From Streptomyces drozdowiczii (lineage in GTDB: Bacteria > Actinomycetota > Actinomycetes > Streptomycetales > Streptomycetaceae): a DNA stretch of 64,000 nt. The translations under genes were made by a program, and so were the position numbers. Shown piece after piece: positions 60,581 to 64,000 of this stretch (position 1 is the first letter of the stretch; every line of letters begins with the position of its first letter). The DNA is taken from NCBI RefSeq assembly GCF_026167665.1, contig NZ_CP098740.1, positions 7,192,001 through 7,256,000 of the forward strand, in the 5' to 3' direction. The notes under the pieces are model-generated. The model made no database searches. It was not told the origin of the DNA and saw only the letters and a list, made by a program, of their open reading frames with translations.

Positions 60581-62788
60581 GTGGCCGCCACTCGAACCCG
60601 GAACAAAAGGGCCACCGCCCGCACCAAGAAGCCGGCCACGACGGTCGTGCAGCCCGCCGCCTCCACCCTGCCCGCTCAGGCCCCGGCCCCGGCCCCGGCC
60701 CCGGAGACGGCGGCGGCGGTGCCGGAGATGGACTGGGAGGCGCTGGCCAGGTTCGCGGACGCCCGGGATCGGGCTGCCGACATCGTCGACACCGCCCGCG
60801 AGCAGGCCCTCGTCCTTCAGACGCAGGCCGAAGAGCGGGCGGCGCGCACCGTCACCGACACGCACGAGCAGACCGCCGTCCTGCTGGCCGACGCGCACAC
60901 GCGCGCCGAGGCCCTCACCGCCGGCGCCCAGGAGGAGGCCACCGCCCAGCGGGCCGCGGCCGCCACCGAATCCGAGACGCTGCGCGAGGAGGCGCAGAAG
61001 CTGCGCGGCGAGGCTGACCGGCTCCTGGCCGAAGCCCGTGACCGCGCCGACGAGTTCCTCGCCCAGGCGCGAGCGCAGGTAGTGGAGCTGACCGAGCTGG
61101 CCGCCGCCGAGCACCAGGCCACCGCGTTGGCGGTTGCCGAACTGCGGCGCCTGGCCGAGGCCGACCTCACCGAGATCGGCGCCCTGGTCGAGGCCCGCCG
61201 CACCGAGGCCGGGCAGATCCTCGCCCGCGCCCGGGAGGAGGCCGACACCCTGCTCGCCGCCGCCCACAAGGAGGTCGAGCAGGCCCGCGAGCGGCACGCC
61301 CAGCTCGCCAGGGCCGCCGCCGAGCAGTACGACGCCCGGCGCACCGAGGCGGAGGCGCTGTACGCAGACGCGGTCGAGGCCGCCGCCGAACGGCGCCGCG
61401 AGGCCGACGCCCACGTCGCCGCCGTCCAGACCGAGGCGGAGACGGCCCGCGCCGAGCTGCGCGCCGAGCTGCGCGAGCTCGGCGAGAAGTTCGACAGCGA
61501 GGCCGCCACCAAGCGCAAGGCCCTGGCCGAGGAACTCGCCGGACTGAAAACGGCGTGCGACCAGCAGCGCGAGAAGCTGCGGACCGAGGCCACGACCGTT
61601 GCCCAGGAGCTGCGTGCGGCCGCCCAAAAAGAGGCCGCACGCATCACCGCCGAGGCCGAACGCAAGGCCGCGGCCGTCACCGAGCGGGCGCAGGCCGACG
61701 AGGCCCGCGCCCGCCGGCTGCTGACCGAGGCCCGCGAGGCCAAGCAGGCCGCCTCGAAATGGCGCGGCTGGCGCCAGAACCTCGGCGGCAAGCTGTGGAA
61801 GGCGGCGCCGTGGGTCGCACTGGCCGCCGGCGTCGGGCTCGCCGCCTCCGGCGAGTACGAGCTCGCCCGCATGGTCGGCATCAACGAGTACGTCGCCCCG
61901 CTCCTGCCCGTGTCGATCGACGTCTACTGCGTCACCGCGTTCCGCGCCAAGCGGGACATCCCGGCGGCGCTCGCACTGATGGCGTCGGCGAACGTGACCT
62001 ACCACCTGTCCGAACAGGCCCACATCGTCCAGGACGGCCAGTCCGCTCCCTGGCAGCTGACCACGTTCGTCGTGCTCATCTTCGTGGCCGTCATCTGGCG
62101 CGTACACACCCTCATGCACAACGACGGTACGGACGGCCACGGCGGAAACGGAACGCCCGCCCGTACCGGTACGCACCGCAGGACGGACGGTACGGACAGC
62201 GTGACGTCCGGCCGTACGCAGCCCGCACGCGGCGGCCTGTACGCCGCGAACGACGGCGGACGACCGAACGGTACGGGCGTCGGACACGACAGTACGGACC
62301 CGGCTCACGCCCCCTCCCACCCCTCGCACCACGACGCGGGTGAAGGGGCGCTGACCAGCTCGTACAGCGACCGTACATACGGCGTACACACCACCCCGGA
62401 CGGGGCGGCGCGTACAGGTGCAGCGACCCCGAGGCGTACCGGTACGACTCATGCAGCCGTACAGGGACGCGTCGGTGCGGTCAGCGTCCGTACACAGCCT
62501 GACCGTGAGCCCGTACAGGGTGGGCGTCCCGGTACGACGACCGGTCACTCCCGTACAACCGGAACCGGAGGGACGGGCCGTACAGGCGGAACGGACCGCC
62601 CCGGCACGCCCGCCCGGACGGACGCTGAACTCCTCCCGCTCGTACAGGCGCTCCCGCGCGACGAGGACGGCTACGTCACCCTCTACCGGGTTCGTACCGA
62701 CCTCTCGGTCAACCAGCCCCGCGCGGTCCGGCTGCTGAAGGAGACCGGCCTGCTGCGGCCCGAGGACGCCGACAAGTACCTGACCTGA
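60581..62788 (+). CDS. Long coiled-coil / membrane (DUF2637-like) / winged-helix protein
   Basis: 735 residues in three parts. Residues 50-395 are an uninterrupted Ala/Glu/Arg coiled coil. Residues 400-520 have membrane helices like the plasmid-spread DUF2637 (Spd) proteins (APWVALAAGVGLAASGEYEL, APLLPVSIDVYCVTAFRAKR, LTTFVVLIFVAVIWRVHTLM). After a Thr/Gly/Arg-rich linker of about 150 residues comes a C-terminal winged helix (GYVTLYRVRTDLSVNQPRAV RLL). GTG after GGAGGCGGC. Likely a mycelial spread or conjugation membrane component. Confidence 0.75.
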   Translation: MAATRTRNKRATARTKKPATTVVQPAASTLPAQAPAPAPAPETAAAVPEMDWEALARFADARDRAADIVDTAREQALVLQTQAEERAARTVTDTHEQTAVLLADAHTRAEALTAGAQEEATAQRAAAATESETLREEAQKLRGEADRLLAEARDRADEFLAQARAQVVELTELAAAEHQATALAVAELRRLAEADLTEIGALVEARRTEAGQILARAREEADTLLAAAHKEVEQARERHAQLARAAAEQYDARRTEAEALYADAVEAAAERRREADAHVAAVQTEAETARAELRAELRELGEKFDSEAATKRKALAEELAGLKTACDQQREKLRTEATTVAQELRAAAQKEAARITAEAERKAAAVTERAQADEARARRLLTEAREAKQAASKWRGWRQNLGGKLWKAAPWVALAAGVGLAASGEYELARMVGINEYVAPLLPVSIDVYCVTAFRAKRDIPAALALMASANVTYHLSEQAHIVQDGQSAPWQLTTFVVLIFVAVIWRVHTLMHNDGTDGHGGNGTPARTGTHRRTDGTDSVTSGRTQPARGGLYAANDGGRPNGTGVGHDSTDPAHAPSHPSHHDAGEGALTSSYSDRTYGVHTTPDGAARTGAATPRRTGTTHAAVQGRVGAVSVRTQPDREPVQGGRPGTTTGHSRTTGTGGTGRTGGTDRPGTPARTDAELLPLVQALPRDEDGYVTLYRVRTDLSVNQPRAVRLLKETGLLRPEDADKYLT

Positions 62789-62811
62789 CCCCCGTCCGGC
62801 ACACACCAGTG

Positions 62812-62843
62812 AGGGCCAGCCCGAAGGAAGCGGGCTGGCCCTT
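62812..62843. terminator. Terminator hairpin
   Basis: AGGGCCAGCCCG (62812-62823) and CGGGCTGGCCCT (62831-62842) form a perfect 12-bp stem with a 7-nt loop followed by TT, 23 bp after the stop of the long membrane protein. Confidence 0.8.
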
Positions 62844-62911
62844 GCTGCGACTGCCGGAAGCAGTCACCTCCACCAGTACAGCAGAACCGACCGCCCCTGG
62901 AGGCCGAGCTC

Positions 62912-63385
62912 GTGAACAGCAACGACCCGAACCACTCGCCCCTGCGCGACGTCGCGCAGAACGCGGAGGCCACCGCCCGCTACCTCGCCGACATGCAGCG
63001 CGTCCTGCTCGACATGGGCGCCAACCTGGAGATCCTCCAGCGTGAGACCCGTGTGCACTGCCGTGGCGTCGGCGTGGAGGGTGACCGCTGGTACCACGCC
63101 CGGTTGCGTGCCCTGCCCGTCGAAAGGGCCCTCAGGGACGTTCTCAAGAGCGTCAATTCCCTCACGGACGGCCTGGAGAAGAGCGCCTATAAGCGCCGCG
63201 CCCATGACGAAACCGTCGTGAATACCGGCAAGACGCGAAAGGAAAAGGAACTCGAAAAGCAGCGTAAGAAGAACCCGCAGCCCCTCCAGGCCGCACCCCA
63301 TCGCGGAGAAGAGCGTGACACCGGCCGGAATCCCGGCTATGGTGGTCCTGCGTCGATTTACGACCTCGACAGGCGGTCGGCGTGA
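62912..63385 (+). CDS. Hypothetical protein of the transfer region
   Basis: 157 residues: a helical N-terminal half (NAEATARYLADMQRVLLDMG, ALPVERALRDVLKSVNSLTD), a Lys-rich stretch KTRKEKELEKQRKKN and an acidic end. Lower GC than its neighbours. GTG 62912 after GGAGG. Overlaps the next gene by four bases. Confidence 0.6.
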   Translation: MNSNDPNHSPLRDVAQNAEATARYLADMQRVLLDMGANLEILQRETRVHCRGVGVEGDRWYHARLRALPVERALRDVLKSVNSLTDGLEKSAYKRRAHDETVVNTGKTRKEKELEKQRKKNPQPLQAAPHRGEERDTGRNPGYGGPASIYDLDRRSA

Positions 63386-63612
63386 CGAGGCCTCTCCTGA
63401 AATCCGAACTCAAGACGCAACGGTCCCGGGAATATCTTCTCGCTCAACGGACCGCGTTTATTGAGAAACACGGCGAGGACCTCGGCGCTTTCTACTTCCT
63501 CGTCATGCTGGTTCAGACGCACGGCAGGAAAGCGCTCAAGCGCGGCGACACCGCGGCCCTGCGTGCACTGGCCCACGACCTGCACGCGCTCTACCTCAAG
63601 CACACCGCGTAA
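63382..63612 (+). CDS. Small hypothetical protein
   Basis: 76 residues, helical: LLKSELKTQRSREYLLAQRT, EDLGAFYFLVMLVQTHGRKA. No known motif. The GTG start overlaps the previous stop, so the two are probably coupled. A terminator follows. Confidence 0.55.
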   Translation: MTRPLLKSELKTQRSREYLLAQRTAFIEKHGEDLGAFYFLVMLVQTHGRKALKRGDTAALRALAHDLHALYLKHTA

Positions 63613-63629
63613 CCACTTGGCGAGTCCAC

Positions 63630-63660
63630 GAGGGCCGCCGCTCACTGAGCGGCGGCCCTC
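63630..63660. terminator. Perfect 15-bp-arm terminator
   Basis: GAGGGCCGCCGCTCA (63630-63644) and its complement (63646-63660) flank one C, 17 bp after the preceding stop. A CCCAGGCG-type short tandem run follows at about 63670-63705. Confidence 0.8.
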
Positions 63661-63764
63661 GGCGCGTCCCCAACGCCCAGGCGCCCAGGCGCCCACACGC
63701 CCAGGCGCGCACACGCGTACGCGAGGCCGTCACTCCTTGTCAACCCCTCGGGAGGGAGCATCTC

Positions 63765-64000
63765 GTGTCGAACGACGACACCGACGCCCAGCTCATCGCC
63801 TTTCCCGCAGCACCCGATGTTCTCAATCAGCCACCCGAACTTCCGGATCCCGGACGCCTTTTTCCTTCGGTGCGGGAGGAACCTCCACAGGCCCCGGAGG
63901 AAATCACCCTGCAGCTTCCGGTAATCCCGCGCCCCATGGATCCGGAAATGGCCCTTCGTTCGGAAGGGGTTCCGGACCCCGAAATCGACGAAGAATCCGG
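63765..64000 (+). CDS. N-terminus of a plasmid protein, possibly transfer-related (cut by window edge)
   Basis: Seventy-eight codons from GTG 63765 (after GGGAGGGAGC) read SNDDTDAQLIAFPAAPDVLN, then PELPDPGRLFPSVREEPPQA and EEITLQLPVIPRPMDPEMAL. An acidic, Pro-rich leader like this often precedes FtsK/TraB-type translocase domains in Streptomyces plasmids, but no domain is visible before the window ends. Confidence 0.55.
   Translation, partial: MSNDDTDAQLIAFPAAPDVLNQPPELPDPGRLFPSVREEPPQAPEEITLQLPVIPRPMDPEMALRSEGVPDPEIDEES

Noticed and set aside
60128..62806. An 892-codon open frame antisense to the long coiled-coil protein
   Set aside because: It is the mirror of a low-complexity Ala/Glu-rich gene in GC-rich DNA. 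It shows Gly/Val/Leu-rich repeats without motifs, and the plus-strand frame has the ribosome site, domains and operon context.
1..64000. tRNA or rRNA genes
   Set aside because: No cloverleaf-like segment with a T-loop GGTTCGANTCC pattern or rRNA-like sequence was seen while reading both strands. A covariance-model scan would be needed to be sure.

Overview
The window is very GC-rich actinobacterial DNA, almost certainly Streptomyces. It reads as a stretch of a large linear plasmid, or less likely a chromosome arm. The evidence is a tap-tpg telomere-protein pair, a parABS partition locus, three separate replication modules, AfsA/SARP/TetR (gamma-butyrolactone type) regulation and the front of a plasmid transfer-type gene cluster. 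Telomere ends are not in the window.

Layout. 1-12 kb is the right part of a type II polyketide cluster on the minus strand: an MBL-fold protein cut by the window edge, ACP, KS-beta (chain length factor), KS-alpha, type II thioesterase, a tandem ACP, acyl-CoA carboxylase beta and epsilon subunits, and a free-standing condensation-domain protein. Four SARP activators and two TetR-type regulators are interleaved. An afsA homologue (14.2-15.2 kb) would make the butyrolactone-type signal. ARE-like operators lie over the SARP promoters and upstream of afsA and the TetR genes.

15.2-31.4 kb is the replication and maintenance core: tpg and tap; replication module A (iterons, prim-pol, D5-type helicase, small protein); a regulated cassette (flavin monooxygenase, TetR, NmrA-type reductase); a paralogous module B with its own iterons; then parA-parB with five palindromic parS-like sites. 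Module A iterons use the heptamer AGTCGCT and module B iterons use AGTCCCT. The two modules therefore look like paralogous replicons whose origin dialects differ by one base per heptamer.

31.4-35.1 kb is a graveyard: a sigma-factor fragment, a deleted IS630 transposase, a tap-like HTH remnant, an IS5 remnant and a dense array of hairpins. 35.2-38.8 kb carries a large SF2 helicase with helicase-associated repeats. 38.9-57 kb is plasmid accessory DNA: an XRE/DUF5753 plus DUF6879-type pair, a third replication module of the RepA/RepB (pAL5000/ColE2-like) type with 31-bp direct repeats, Mrr-like endonuclease, small zinc proteins, DUF3307, a large winged-helix protein and regulators. 57.6-64 kb is a plus-strand run starting with a WhiB-like gene, through small proteins to a coiled-coil/membrane protein and the start of a probable transfer gene.

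Caveat. At least fifteen coding regions or domains are interrupted by an apparent single-base deletion, nearly always in a G or C run. Adding one base restores the family sequence each time, and the restored frame often ends in a normal ATGA or GTGA overlap with the next gene. I read most of these as homopolymer errors in the assembly, not as pseudogenes or recoding, and annotate the restored genes with the break positions.
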